From the NCBI GenBank assembly GCA_951812925.1, contig OX638370.1, forward strand, positions 117,752,897 to 117,816,896: a stretch of 64,000 bases of DNA, given 5' to 3'. Below the pieces are notes generated by a model. That model was not told where the DNA came from, did not search any database, and was given only the letters and a program-made list of their open reading frames with translations. The DNA comes from Calliopum simillimum. Taxonomy: Eukaryota; Arthropoda; Insecta; Diptera; Lauxaniidae. The position numbers and the translations under genes are program-made. How positions within the stretch are numbered: the stretch's first letter is position 1; the number at the start of each line of letters is the position of its first letter. This document shows positions 33,401-48,400 of the stretch, one piece after another.

Positions 33401-36400
33401 ACTATGCATAATTTTGCATTCACATGAAATTCTATAATTAAATGATAAACTAATTAATTACATAATATTTCGAAAAACAATTAATACTGGTGTTAATGCA
33501 CTTGTTGTTTTTGTTTTTCATTTTAAAATTACGAGCACGCCAAACGTTTAAGTTTTAAAAATTTAAATTTTTTTTCTTTCTACAATTTGAAATGAAAGTA
33601 AAAGTTGTGTTGCTTTCTTTATGGGTCCGAAATCATACGAAAAAATTGTTTTTTTTTTTTTTTTTTTGAAATACAATTTATAAACGTAACATGCTTAATT
33701 GGCCAGCGGTATTACGGTTAACGTTTTTTTAACTCCTTAATGTAAACGAGTTCAAATTGTGTAGTAACAGGTGGCTCATTTTGTTGCTATTGTTTTTGTT
33801 ATTATTATTGGTTTTGCTGCTATTATTGCTGGCTAAGTGGCGTTAGCGATTATTGATGCGCTTGAACAGTAAGTAGCAATAATTTTTCAACTTTTTCAAT
33901 TGGTATTTTTAACATTTTGCAGTTTTAATATGCGTGTGGCATGTTAAAAATTTTCAAAATATCATGCTTGGTATTGTTATTGCCAAAGAAAGAAATTTGA
34001 AATAAATCATATGTATATACATATGTGAAATTACAAATAAAAGAAAACATTTTTATAATCAAAAATGCAATGGTATGCTTTTCTAAAGTACTGCCTAATC
34101 GATTGTGTCAAACAAAAATGTTTTGAAATTTTTTTAGACTGTTAAGTAAACTTTCAGTACGAGTATATAAAGTATAAAAAGTTCCTACTTACATATTTAT
34201 TTTGAATTCTCGTTGAATTTCTTTTGTATCGGTTGGGCATTTATCACACTAATTTTTTGATTTGAGATCAGAAAGAAATACTTTTGTGTAACAACACACT
34301 CGTTATTCGCATGCGTTGCGCTGCATATGATGCGCGTGCTTCCCCTTATCTACCGGATCCTTCAAACGGATTGTACTTGAAAAGTATTGTCTCTGACTTC
34401 AAATCCAAAAATGGTTATAATAAATGTACTACCAAATTAAAGAATTCAGAATGGGAATTTCAAAATAATTGTAAACGGGTATGTTAGTAGGACTTCTTTC
34501 ATACTAAAATTGTCGCCAAAGTCAAATGTAGGAAAAAAATATGAAAGTATCTTATTTGAAGGTTCAGAACTTTGCAAAATCTTTTTAAACCCTACAAACC
34601 AAATACATTTCTAGAAAGCTCATATAATTACATAGTTAAAAGTTTTTTAAAAAAAGTTTTCTCTAAAGCGTTAGGGTGACTCAAGAAAATGTTTTTTTTT
34701 TTTAAAACATGTCAAAAAATCAGTTTTTCCCCTTAGGGGTACATTTTAGACCCCCCTACCTATAAAATTTTTGTTAGACTAAAATTTTTCTATACAATAA
34801 GCTTTAATGCACTTAGTGCGCCATAAATTATGCCTTTTAGTATTATTTTGTCTGTAGCAAAAGCCCAAAATATTCATGCTGTTATTTTATTATAAAAGCA
34901 AACCCACACTTCTTTAACCACTATTTTTATCGTCAACGTTTTTATAATTGACAGGTGCACAAATGTAACAAAGTGCGCCAGTAAAACGTGGTTATACGTA
35001 TTTAGTTACTTAAGTAGACTCCTGCACGTTATGACGTAAAACTTTTATCCACCCATGAAAACAAGCACAACGAGTTTGATCCATTTTTCATAAGCAGATA
35101 TCTACGAGTATGAGCGAATATTTGCACTGTACAATTTTCATAACATTTTCTCAGATTTCAAAGTAAGCCATTGGATGAATGAATGGACTACGACTGTTGA
35201 TGATGTCGACAGTTTGGCTGCATACGAAACTTAAGCCAAAGAAAGTAAAGTGATTACACCAAAAGCAGCAACAACAGCAACCATTTCCTAGTGAACCAAA
35301 TAAAATGCGTCTGACGTTAGTTAGGTGGCAAAGTGCCATAAATGAACATTTACACATTGCAATGCTTAGATAGTGGTTGGTTACACTAAGCAACTGAGAA
35401 ATTACATCATTGGGCATGTGCGCCAATATTGGCAATAGAAATATGTGAGCCAAAAGGAAAAACAAAAATTGTATTTTAAAATAATGCAGCATTTCATTTA
35501 CATAAATGCAGTAAAAATAAAAATTAAGACATTCTGGCTTGAATTCGTTATAAAGTAGGCTGACTGGTGCGTTTGTATGTTTTTCAATTTCGATTATATC
35601 AGCACAAATATCGAGTTTTCAAGTCATTGGTTTGAAATTAATGCGTGGTTTTATAAAAAAAGTGTCAAATTGACTGAGTTGCCTTAGATTTCCGCATTTT
35701 TGTGCATAAGCTGATAACACGTGATTTTTTCTTTTTGGCAAGAGAATTAAATACCCCTAAACACACATATGTAGATTAAGTTAGATGGACTGTTTAAACA
35801 AAGATTTGCATATCATGTAAAAGCAGCTAAAATTTATAGAAGAAAAACGAATTTTTAGTTCAGTTCTTTTAAAAATTTTACCAAAGCTTACGCTAAGCAT
35901 TTCTCAACATTCCTTCATATTTTGCAGCATTTTTCCATTTCATAACTATTTACTTTCTATTCTTTTTCAATTTGTTTTAATTTGAAGGCCATTAGTTTCC
36001 AAATGTTTAGCCTAGTGATGGTTAAAATTTACATATTTCTGAACTTTTCCAATCGAAAAAAAAAAAATGTTCTAGAAAATTACCTAAAATTGGGTCATGG
36101 CCTTTCAAGACACCCCGGCTGTATTCTCGTACTTTTCTTCTTATTATGAGCATTATGTGGTTGTGTTTTCCGATTTCATCATGCACAATCTAAAGTAAAA
36201 TAGTAAGGGTGGTATCTTTGGCCTGGCCAAAAACTAAATACCCTACACTGCATTTTTGGAATATTTTTAAACACTTAGTTGATAAATACTATGCAATATT
36301 CTTGTACATTCTTGCACTTACATATATGGGAAGTACCAAGCCCTCGTAGAGCATTAATATACTGTTCTGAGTGCAATTCGGGTAGGTTTGCTTAAAAAAA

Positions 36401-39400
36401 TCTTTCATTATAGCATTTTGAAACCTTCATTTATATGGGAGGCGCCACGCCCTCTAGTCCTACTCCACCAACTTTTTGCTCAATGTTTGCAATTAATGTT
36501 CTTAGTGTTTGGGTGAAATTTGGTTGGATTATCTCAAAAAACACATTCGGTATATCATATTGAAACTTTTACTTATATGAGAGGTGCCACGTCCTTTTGT
36601 TCGAGTTCGCTTAGTTTTTTCTCAGAGCTTGCAATTATTGATTTGAGTATTTGAGTGCAATTTGGTTGGGTTATCACAAGACACGCTTTCAGTATAACAT
36701 TTTGAAACTTTTGTTTATATGGGAGGTGCCACGCCCTCTAGTCCGAATTCGCCTAGTTTTTGCTCAAAGCTTGTACTTACCATCCTTAGTATTTATGTGT
36801 GTTTTGCTTCTGTTATTGCAAATAATGCTCTTTTTATTGCATTTTGAATATATTTTTTGTATGGGCGGTAGGCGTGTCCGTTGATCGATTGCGATCATTT
36901 TCAATCCTCCGAGCGAGCTTTATCGACAAAGGCAGAATGCTGCTCATATGTTGCTCAGTTTTCCCAAAAAATGTATTTCCACGTACACCCAGCCAGCCAG
37001 ACAGACGGACATAGTTATATCGACTCAGGAGGTGAGATTGATCAAGAATATAATTACCTTTCCATACCTGCCACGCCTCCTTCTCTGCGTTACAAACGAA
37101 AGGACAAAGTGAATATACCCTGGGTGTAGGGTATAAATTTACAGGGTGTAACCGTTAAGGTTACGAAGCTGCTGGAAGGTAATAGAGGATTCGCTACCAT
37201 CAGAAGAGGAGGCCTTGGATAGCAAAAAAATTAAAAATATGTGAGGCGGAATGGTCTAAAATATACTCTTTGGAAGTTATAGGGAAGACCCTACTTTTTT
37301 GATTTGTTTTACAAAAAAATTTTTCTTGCTTCACCCTACCGTTTTAGTGATAAATTTTATATAAAAAAACCTTTAGCTAACTTTATAAACTTTCTAACAG
37401 TGCAATTTTTTTAAAGGATTTAAAAAGATTTTGCAACGGTCCTTTAAAGTTGAAATTTAAATATTTTTTTTTTACTTTATCGGTCATTTTAGTATGAAAA
37501 AGGTCCCATAATATAGCCTTCTATAATTTTTACTGAATTTTTCATCAAAGTTTCTATAATTTGTTAGCACATTTGTCATAGCAATTTTTTGATTTAAGGT
37601 CAGGAAAAATACTTTTCTAAAATAATATAAATGCTTAGCAAATTTACTTTTTTTAAAAATGTCCGAAATTATAAAAGTTCTTCCGAAATTAATTTACTTT
37701 TTTGACTTGCAGTATTTTTTTTACCTCAAATCAAAAAATTGGTATGACAAATTTACTACCAATTTAAGAAAAATTTAACAAGCATTCCAAAAAAATGTAT
37801 AAAACGCTATGTTAATAGGACCTTTTTCATACTAAAATAGGAGTCAAAATCAAAAATGGGGGAAAAAATTTTAAATTTCAACTTTAAAGGCCCAGAACTT
37901 CCCAAAATTCTTTTCAACACTATAAACCAATTGCGCCATCAGAAAGCTCATTTAATTGGCCAAAAGTTTTCCATCACAAAATTTTTCTATAAAACGTTAA
38001 AGTTAAGCAAGAATTTTTTTTTTGTAAAATATCTCAGAAAATTAGGTTTTTATCCTATAATTCATTAAGGGTACATTTTAAACCCCCACTCACATGAAAT
38101 TATTTGTTAGTCTAGGAGTCTTCTATTACCTCGCAGAAGCCTTGTTACCTTAACATTACACTCTGTATAGCACTTAAAGGATCTTTAAAATCAGCTAAAA
38201 ATATTTTGTATAATAATTTTAAGCCACGATAAACTATATGTTCCCTTGTCTAGGTAGTAGCGCAATATTAAGACAAATATTGAACACAGATTTGCGATTG
38301 AAGTATTATTGAAAGAGGTTTCAGAATTATTTGCTTATTTGAATTTTCGTGATTTTTCCATCATTCGACTCACTGCAAATAATTTCTATAAACGCTAATC
38401 TTTTCGCCCATCAACATTTCATTGAAAATGTTTTTATATTACATATTGTTTTAAGACCTTTTCTTTTAACACAGATTTTCTTCTCAAACTATTGGTTATA
38501 CATAATACAACAAGTTTATTTCATAAGTCTTTTGTTTACAAGCCTAAAAAATTCTCTCAACCCTTTCACGACCAACGTGACATATATGTTCCATTCGAAT
38601 TTTTCAATGTGAGACCCACATTTTCTTTGCGATTGCAGCCAGTCATGTCTTCGTCAATAGAGAATAGATATAGATATTCAAGTGTATCAGAAAAATTTAG
38701 CTTTATATTCTAAGTACTTCACAAGGTGATCCCAAATCCAAAAAATTGTGTTTTTTTAAACTATATGAAGCGTCTAAGTAGCAAGTGTAACAGACTTTCA
38801 GCTTTTTAGAAGTATCAAGAAATTTTTGATTGACCGGTTATTTTTCCTACAGGATACTTAGATAAAATGGGACACCCGTGTCCCATTGGTCCTTAAAGGT
38901 AAAATTTCTTAATTTTTTTTTATTTTACATAAAATGCTGACAAAAATAACTTATTCCAAATAAATTAAAGAAAAATCTATACAGAAATTATCCATGGTAG
39001 ATTTTGTAGCAAATTTTGATATTTTGTCAAGAAAAAATAGTCCAACCAAACCAGGTAAACACATTTAACTTTGTTGAACATGTCCCAATTTTGATCGGAC
39101 ACGACTCATTTTGTACGTTATTAAATTTGGATACAAACCAACGCGTTGGATTTATGCGTTTTCCTCTTCTTTTATTTTAATCCCCCATGAATCCCTCATA
39201 AACCCATAAAGTCCATAAAACTGTTTTAAAAGTTGTACTTAAAAATGGAAACTAATGCTACCGAAGTGATTTCCGGGGTAATTGAATCTGAATATGATGT
39301 TGGAAAACTGAAAAATTCAAAATAGCGCCGGGAAACTGTGCATACCTCCACGCCACCCAAAAAAAAAAAAATTACCTATTTTTTTACCTTTCAGGACCAA

Positions 39401-42400
39401 TGGGACATATGTGGTCCTTCATTTTATTCACATTTGGAATTAAAAAAATTGAGTTTTGAAAACACATTTGATTGAATAGAAATGTTATATCGCTTAGCAG
39501 AAGTCTGCAAAAAAAATTAAAAATTTTTCAGCGGTTCATGAGTGGTAGCGAAAGGGTTAACAGTGATTACAATAACTATAGCTGTTAATCTGTGGTTAAC
39601 AGTAGCAATAAAACCAAAAATATTAAATCAAAGAAAAAACTTAAGCGTGAACAACCATTTCATTTTAAGGTAGACCTCATTTAATCGTTATGCGTAGAAA
39701 ACTCGCGCGATTTCCCCCATAAGTCGTTACGCCAACTAACAAGGTAAATTAAATTAATTAAACTGTTAACGCAAACGCCTTGAAAATAACTTAAAATAAA
39801 TTGCAGCTGCCTTAGTTTTTTTTTTTTTAATTTTAATTGTTTGCAAAATAATAAATTAAATGGAACTTCACTTCAAATTGTTTTGAGAAAAAAAACTCAA
39901 TTAATAATAGAAGTTGTGGAAAAAAACCTTTCATTGTTTAGCAAAAAATTACTGTGAAGTAATTTTTGTAAGCGCTACGCTTAGTAAAATCCTCAAAAAA
40001 AAAGCATTATGACCCTGACTTTTAACACGCGAGCCGGCTATCTGCAGTATTGACATGGGTGTGGAATAAGACAACACACATGCACACTCAAGAAATTCAA
40101 TTGAAATGGAAAAAACCGAAATTGTTATTTTTTTAAGCGAATCAAATTGAATTTGAACTTCTGATGATTTTGCTCTAATTTTATTATGATAACTTAATTA
40201 ATGATGGGCGTGTCGTTAAAATTAAAAATAAATTTATTTTTGTGCGCTTTGTGTGAAAAAAGAATATGATGTGTGCGCAATAGTATTATACATACACACA
40301 TATCTACTTACTTATTATTACATATTGCGCCATAAGGTTCGTTGCTGGTGTCTTTTGTTTTATTTTCGATTTGGAATTTCTATTGTTTAAAAATGTTATT
40401 GTAATTGATTTAGTGGACACATATAAGTGATTTTATTACGCTGTCATATTTTTTTAAATTCTTTTCTATTTTGAGAAATCATTGGAATATTCATTATTGT
40501 ATAAGCAGTGTTTTGCATTCGATATGGCTTCAATATTAAGATTATTTGTATCTTTTCTTTCTTTGCATTGTTTATAGTCATCTTACAATTTGCGATTCAT
40601 ATATGATAATTCGCCTTACAGATTATTTGATTTCCTTTGTGAATATCTCGGGCTAAATTATAACAGTTGGTAAGTAGTAAATGTGTTACCTTCAGCCGGA
40701 CCAAAAGATGTTATTTGTATGAGAGATGCCACGCCTTCTTGACCGAATCCATTTAGTTTTTGCTCAGATCTTGCACTTAGTGTCCAAGTAACTGTCTAAA
40801 ATTTGGTTTCTTTACCTCAAATAACGTTTGCACTGCAGAGTTACGTAAACTTTGCTTGTATGGGATGTATTACGAACACCTGATTTTTTAATTATTCAAA
40901 ATTTTTGAAATGAGAAAAATCTCCTGGAAACAAATTTGTTTAAATTGATTAACTCTGTTCCATTCGATTGTAAAAAAAACTATAAGATATACAATAATAG
41001 AAAAAAATTAGTTTTGTGACCTTTGCCCTAGAGTTTGATAGATTTGAGTAAAGCAACCCCTGTCCTAAAAATTGTATACTTTAATTATGCGCTATGTTTA
41101 CAAAAAAATCATCCACTCTGCATAGTCATTACCAAATAGCTTTTAGCATTTCAAATATGTTTCTTGCATTAAAACGAAAGACTTAAGCCACAAACTTCAG
41201 ATATGTTGTTAATCAGTTTTTCATAAATAAACTATAATGGGACAAATTGATGTGAACCACGGCTAAAATAAGCTGCCCGCAAGCTATGACAAATAAGTAA
41301 TTACACGAATCCCAACTTCATTAACATGATTTGACCGAATAAAGTAACTTGCAGAGATAATATTACGTACAACGTACAACTACAACATAATATAATTGTG
41401 TAATATTAAACCATATCAAGTGACAACTTGTGTGGACATAACAACAACATCAAATGCATTTCATAAAACATTTTGCAAAAAAAAAGAAAAAAAGAAAAAA
41501 CTAGAGCAGCAAAAATAACTGCAACAACTATCAAAAAACTACAAAAAGAATAAAAAGAAAAGGAATGTAAACAAAACCAAAAAATTACAAAAATACTTAA
41601 GTTTTTTTAGCAAAGCAAACAATAGGAAACCAACAACGCCTTGTATGAGATTGTTGTTTGGTAGATTTTCTTTGTTGTTGCTGCTGGCATTTCAATGCTG
41701 CATTTTGTCACTCTATACTCTTACAATACGTGCACACATAGATGCTTTTGTTTCTTTAGTGTGACATAGTGATGTTATTCCATATGACTTGCAGTAAAAG
41801 TGCGTTCCATAATACAAAAACAAAAATACAAAAAAACTACGCTCATAAATGATTGCGCATTTTTATGCGTATTAAATACCATACGCGTTACTGCTGCAAT
41901 TTCAGAGCAACCGCTTCTCTATGGAAGTGATGCCGCTGTTGTTCGACAGCGAATATGAGCTGTGTATTGAAATTGCACAGATCGCCGTGGCGTATCTTGA
42001 GTTTTTTTATTTGTTTTTCAATTTATAATATTTTCGCAATTAAAAACTTTTGTGAAAAAGATATATTGCTTTTGGCATATTTCATGGGCTTGGTGTCGAA
42101 AACGAATTTATAATTTATGAAAATTTCAATGATATCAGAAACAAACAAGTAATTGATTAATTTGATAATGGATATAGCAAAAATCTTCTAGTGCGTTATA
42201 GCCAAAACACAAAAATACCTGATATGATTTATTTCCGACAATTTCAAACTTTTTGCAAAACACATGAGAATATCCAAAAAATTCTTAAAGTAGACGTTAA
42301 AAAAAATACCGGTATTTCGTCGTTTTTCTCCAGTAAGTCAGATTTTTTTTTTAATAGATTTTTTAAGTAAGATCCACTATATATGAAAAAAAAAATAACG

Positions 42401-45400
42401 CATTCTCCTGGTAAATCGATGAATTTAACGATATGAAAATTTTTCAATATTAGCACAGTAAAAATTATCAAACACCATTTTAAAAATTATTAAACGGGAA
42501 TAAATTTTTTTTTAATGTTTTTTTTTAACTATTTATATGTTTAAAAAAAGAAAAACTATTAAAATAAAAAAAAACTATAGAACTTTAAAAAAAAAAAATC
42601 TCCAGAACGTCAGATTTTTTTTTTATTCGATTTTTTAAGTTTTTAGATCCACTGTACATGAAAAAGACCAAAATAACGCATTGTCGTGTTTAATCAAAGA
42701 ATTTAACGATATAATTCTTACATCTGTAAGTTCAGTACACTTATGCAGAATATTACGAGGAACATTTTTATAGAATTCTTTTACCCCCTACAACCCCCTC
42801 ATATAGGTAATTTTTACCCCCAAAAAGCTGCAAAAATGACACCTTCAACAGAGGAATATTGAGTCAATATATACCACAGAAATATTTGCTATAAAATTTC
42901 ACCACTACTTGCTGAACACTAAAAAGTCAAAATTTCATCTCGAATGCAAAAAAATCGTTAAAATCAATAAGGACTTCTTACAATCAATATTTTCTAAATT
43001 TTACCCCACTGTAAAGCTTTAAACTACATTTTGGATAAAACTCGTTGTCGCAATATCATAACAAAATCACACAAGGATCATTTTCCTAGAACATTTTAAC
43101 CCATTATCTTTTTGACCTCTTTTTCTAAAAACTGGGCTACGATGGGTTAAAAAGTTCTACAGAAATATTCTACGGAAAATTTCAGTATGAGTTACAAAAG
43201 ACGAAAAATTCTTAAAACTTAAGAAAAGTGCGTCTGAGATGTTATAAATATGCAATATGAGAAGTCCTAATTGATTTTAACGATTTTTTGGGTTTCGTGA
43301 TAAAATTTCGACTTTTTGTATTCAGCAACTTGTAGTGAAAATTTATAGCAAATAATTCTGTAGTACATACTGACCCAGTATTCCCCTATTTTAGGCGTCA
43401 TTTTTGTACCTTTTTAAGAAGAGGGTAAAAATGACCCATACGTGGGGGTTGTAAAGGGCTAAAATATTCCTAGCAATCGGGCAGACACGACGAGCTGTTA
43501 AAACTAGGTTTGACGAACACCTACGTTATGTACGCAATAAAGAAGTAAATAAAGCAATAGCTTCGCATGTTTATGACGTTAATAATGAACATCCACACAA
43601 AATCAAGCCTTTTGATGAAAGTGTTTCGTTGTTAAAAAATGTAAATAATCACTTTAAATTAGATGCTTACGAATCAATTTTGATTGCCAAATCGAAGAAT
43701 TTAATGAATTTAGAACCTGGTCCAATAACTTCTCCGCTTTTTAATGTTTTTAAAAAATAACAAATGTATGTTAATATTTTTTGTTTTCCTTTACACGCAT
43801 CATACGCACTCTTGTTTGTAATCTCTTGTTAAATTCTCTTAATTTTTGCATTGTTTCTTGCCGTGTATAACATAAGTTCTTATTATTATTGTATTTTAGA
43901 CTCAGTGCTTAACGTCGCTCGCTGAAGATGGTTCCTCTGTTGCGAACCGAAATGCATTCGTATAAATAAAATAATAAAAAACGATTTTTGTTCTTTTTAT
44001 TTTGTTACGGTTTTTTGCGGTCAATAAGGTTTCAAAATAATTTAGTTATACTTAAATAGACCACAAATTTCGGCTTTCTGTCGGTGATTAATTACTGATA
44101 ATAATCCTAGCAATATAGATTGCATAAGTTTACAGCACACATGATACACCTCGGATGTAAGAATCATATCGTAAAATTCTTTGATTTAACACGAGAATGC
44201 GTTATTTTTGTTTTTTTCATGTACAGTGGATCTAAAAACTTCCAAAATCGAATAAAAAAAAAAAATCTGACGTTCTGGAAATTTTTTTTAATTTTTAATT
44301 TCAATAGTTTTTTTTTTATTTTAATTGTTTTTCTTTTTATAACATATAAATAGTTAAACAAAAAATTGTATTCCTGTTTAATAAATTTTACAATGGTGTT
44401 TGATAATTTTGACTATGGTAATGTTGAAATATTTTCTTCTAATCAAATTTAAAATTTTATAAAATTTTTAGACTTTTTATAAAAATATGTATGTTAAATG
44501 CGCGAAGATTAACAAAAGTTCAGTAATTTTTGAATGATTTTCGCTACAAAAATTATAAAAATTTTCTTTCCGTGTAACAATATTTCAAAATTGGCGCACC
44601 CCTTGTAGTTTACGTCTTTACTAACACATTTTTTAAGAAAAAACCAAGAGAGTTCTCTGAACCGTTTACATTCTATGACCAAATTTTTTAAAATGGGTTT
44701 ATAAAATGCCCAAAAAAGGTAATAAGGGAAGGGGGTCATGTGAAATTGTTATTTGCGTAAAAATTTGTTTTTGATTCATTGAGATCTTATTCAGCCAGAA
44801 ATTTGAATTGTTATTCATTGAAATATTGTGGTGATTCTAAAGTATTACATATGGGACCCTATATCTTAAAATCGGTACACCCAATTTGTTTGGCATTTTC
44901 AATAACGCTAGACCATGACTATTTTCTGGACCGTTTTAACACTATGACCAAACTCTTAAAAAGGGGCTTATAAAATACCCCAAAATGGCAATAACGAGTG
45001 GTCAGGGGAAATTGTTACTTGAGGAAAAAAAATTTCGCTCTACAAAAGAAATAAGACACCACATTTGTGTTGGTCCTACACTTGATAGGAAAAAATGGTT
45101 GTCAGATCTAGATCTCATTTAGAATTTTGTGTTGCACAGTGTTATTATTATTCAGTTTGTTTAAGTAATTGAATTGATGTATTAAATTGAGACAATTACA
45201 TAAATTAAATTTGCCAAATAAACCATTTTAACACAACTAAGTGACTACTTATTAATTAAGTAAACTAAACATATTAATTTGATTAATTAGTTAAATTATA
45301 ATGGATTGAAAAAATGCGTAACAGTTTCACAATTGGGAAAATAATTTAATTAATAAAAGAAACCTTTTTTCTTTCGCTTTGAGCCACTTAAATCAATAGA

Positions 45401-48400
45401 CTTAAGTAACGAACTTCTCTTAAGGCAAAAACAGTCTTTATATTTCGCCGACTGCTTTTAAGCAAATAAACATTTTGAAAAGTTTTGCGTTGACAACAAA
45501 AAAAAGAAAACAAAAGACTTAAGCAAAAAACTTGGCGCTAACCATAGCATGTTGCCAACATTTTAAATAAATGTTTATAAACAAATTTTTTTCATTTTCA
45601 CAAAAAAAAAAAAAAAAAATGCAATAAAACATTATTTTGACTTTATTTTAACTATAGCAAACAATTTTTCTATATTTTTTTTCAACATTCTGCTTAGCTA
45701 AAATGGTGCCAGTTCGCATTGAAGGTCAACCAAAAAATATTTTGCGTTCCTTTGTTGTTATTTTCAATCCGATTACTTTATGTAATAAATATTGCCATGT
45801 CGTTGCTTTCAATTATGATTTGTTGCAGTTCAAATTGCAGTTGTGCCCATTTGAGTTACGATACAGATTGATCATGCTTTGTGTTTTTTTGCTTAGACCT
45901 AATTTAAAGGGCTTTGGCATTGCTGTAATTACAGCATTTTTGCTTTTATTTTGCTTATTTGCCATTTTTTTGTGCATTCGCATAATTCATTGCAAACATT
46001 TCAAATAAAAGGGCAACGAATTATACATAATCTATTTGAGATTATCAACTTGAGCAAAGTTCAATGCTTGAAAACGATTTTATAAACACTTTTCAGTTAA
46101 AGAGCAAAAAGGTTTATTTAAAGTGTTATTTTTTTTTTTCAAATTGTCTGAGTTTTATTAATGAAAATAAAAACAAACAAACAAAAGTCTTACACAACGA
46201 ACCATGATTTCTATTGTATCATAAACATACAATAAGATTGTCGAATTTCTCTTTATATTAAAAACTCTTTGCATTTTGAACTTCTTGGAAATAATTTTGT
46301 TTTTAAAGTCCTAAAACTCAATATTAATCCTATTGATTGACATATCCTCATGTACAACATGACATTATCAGTACACCCACATATGGCCTAAGTAAGTACG
46401 TGTACCATACTGTGATACATGGCATGAATTTGTTAATTCTGTCTCAAATTTATCGCATAAGCAATTGAAAGACATCAATATCAACGCGCTTGTTTATAGA
46501 CAAATTACAAATATGTATGTATATTCTCACATATACGAATCGTACAAACATAGATAAGTGTCTACAGCAATGATATGGCATCAAAATATATTTATCGCTA
46601 CATAAAAAAATAATAAAAAAAAAATAATAATAAATATTAAAACATAAGAAACTCCCACGAATTTAAAATACGTTCTGTTTGAAAAGCTGATGTTGTGACT
46701 AATAGCAACAACAACAAAAGCAACAATCACAAATTATTTAGACTCTATGAGAAATTTAATGCAATTCAAGTGCTGGTTATTCGAATTTTTTTTTCTTGCA
46801 GCTCAGATGCATTCTGTGACAGTAACACTCAACGCTGCGAGTGCACTACAAAGTCAACAGTTTGACGTTGCAATTTAGGGTGGATCATATTAATTGTATT
46901 GTTTAACTTTGATGGTGGCTTAGGTTATGAGTTCATGCTCAGAGCTATGGGCGAATCTCCGGAGAATATATTAAAACATGCCTTTCAGAAAAACTTTTGC
47001 TTTAGTCACAAAAAGTATGATTAAAACAAAATTTTTGAAAAAACTAGATGGTAACCTTTAAACTATATGTTTAATTTTGAAAAATTTTGTTTAAACGTTT
47101 TAAAGCCAAAACACAATTTTGTTTTCAAAAATTATGGTTTAAGCAAAATTTACAAAAAAATGAGGTGGCAACACTGTAATTTTATGTGCATCTTTTAATA
47201 AGGTTATTTAACCGTATTTGAAACCAAAAACTTCAATTCAGTCAAAAAAAGTATGTTTTAAACAATATTTTGGAAAATAACCAGGTGGCAACCCTAAAAG
47301 TTAATTTTGGATTTTTAAAAGTTTACTCGAGCATTTTAAGACTAAAATTTCATTTTTTATTTTTGAATATATCGGCGGGTTAATACTACAACTTTCATGT
47401 TTTGAGCAAAAAGCGTTTTAAAATTTTTGAAATTCGTTTTTTGTATGGGACTTTGAAGTTTTCTGCTTTTTATTTTTTATATAAAATTGAATGGGGACTA
47501 CATTTCAAAAAAGCGACTGAACTGGGGCATAGAGCCGTTTTTTCTTAATGTTCCTGTATACTTAACTAAGAACATTAATATATGTAGATGTCTAGTTGTA
47601 GTTTTAACCCGACGCACAGTGTGAGATTTTGCCAATCTAGCAAGTAAAAATGAAAAAAAAAAAAAAATTTGCTTGAAAATTGATCCTATATAGTAATTTG
47701 TTAGAAAAGACCCCAATTGTTACGAAAATAAGCATTAAAGAGAATAAAAAAAATATCATTGGCATGATAACAGCTATCAAACACGTACTATTGAACAGCA
47801 TGCAAAAACAAATTTTCAAGCTTGCATCGATAACAAAACTTTGAGCGATCAAATTGAAGTTGTACGCTTTTGTTTTTTTGCAAAAAGTTTTCTGCATTAA
47901 AGGTCAATACTTTCACTAAACATTTTTGCTATACACAACCCTTGCATTTGCACTTAAGTATTTTAATCAAATTATTTTATAATCAGCTAAAAGGTAAGAC
48001 AAATTTCAAAAATCTTGAATATTTCATAGACTATAACTTACAAGTTGGGCGTAGTTAGGCTATGACAAAGCATACAGGATGAGCGTACATACTCATAGAA
48101 TAGACATAAAAAATAAAATCTTGCCCATTTTTTGCCCAAAGGCTACTTTTTTTTGTAATGACTAAAGTGTTATAATGAACAATTGCACTGAAAGCATGAA
48201 AAAAAAAAAAATGTATGCTATCTGTTTTAATCTCTCCGATTTTTTGACAGTAGTATTCAGTTACCACTGAAATGGTAAATACAAATTTTCAAGTTGATAT
48301 CTTCATTACAACCAATTTTTTAAAATTTTTTTTTACAAAAAAAAAGCACATGTGTATGGGAGGTGCAAGTAGATTTTGTCCGATTTTTTTCATCTCTGAA

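Noticed and set aside
35151..35492. 113-residue minus-strand frame with a Cys run
   Set aside because: The Cys run comes from a GCAACAACAGCAGC-type simple repeat; no other support.
45703..46008. 101-residue hydrophobic open frame in the giant intron
   Set aside because: No domain, no splice context, AT-rich codons giving generic hydrophobic sequence.
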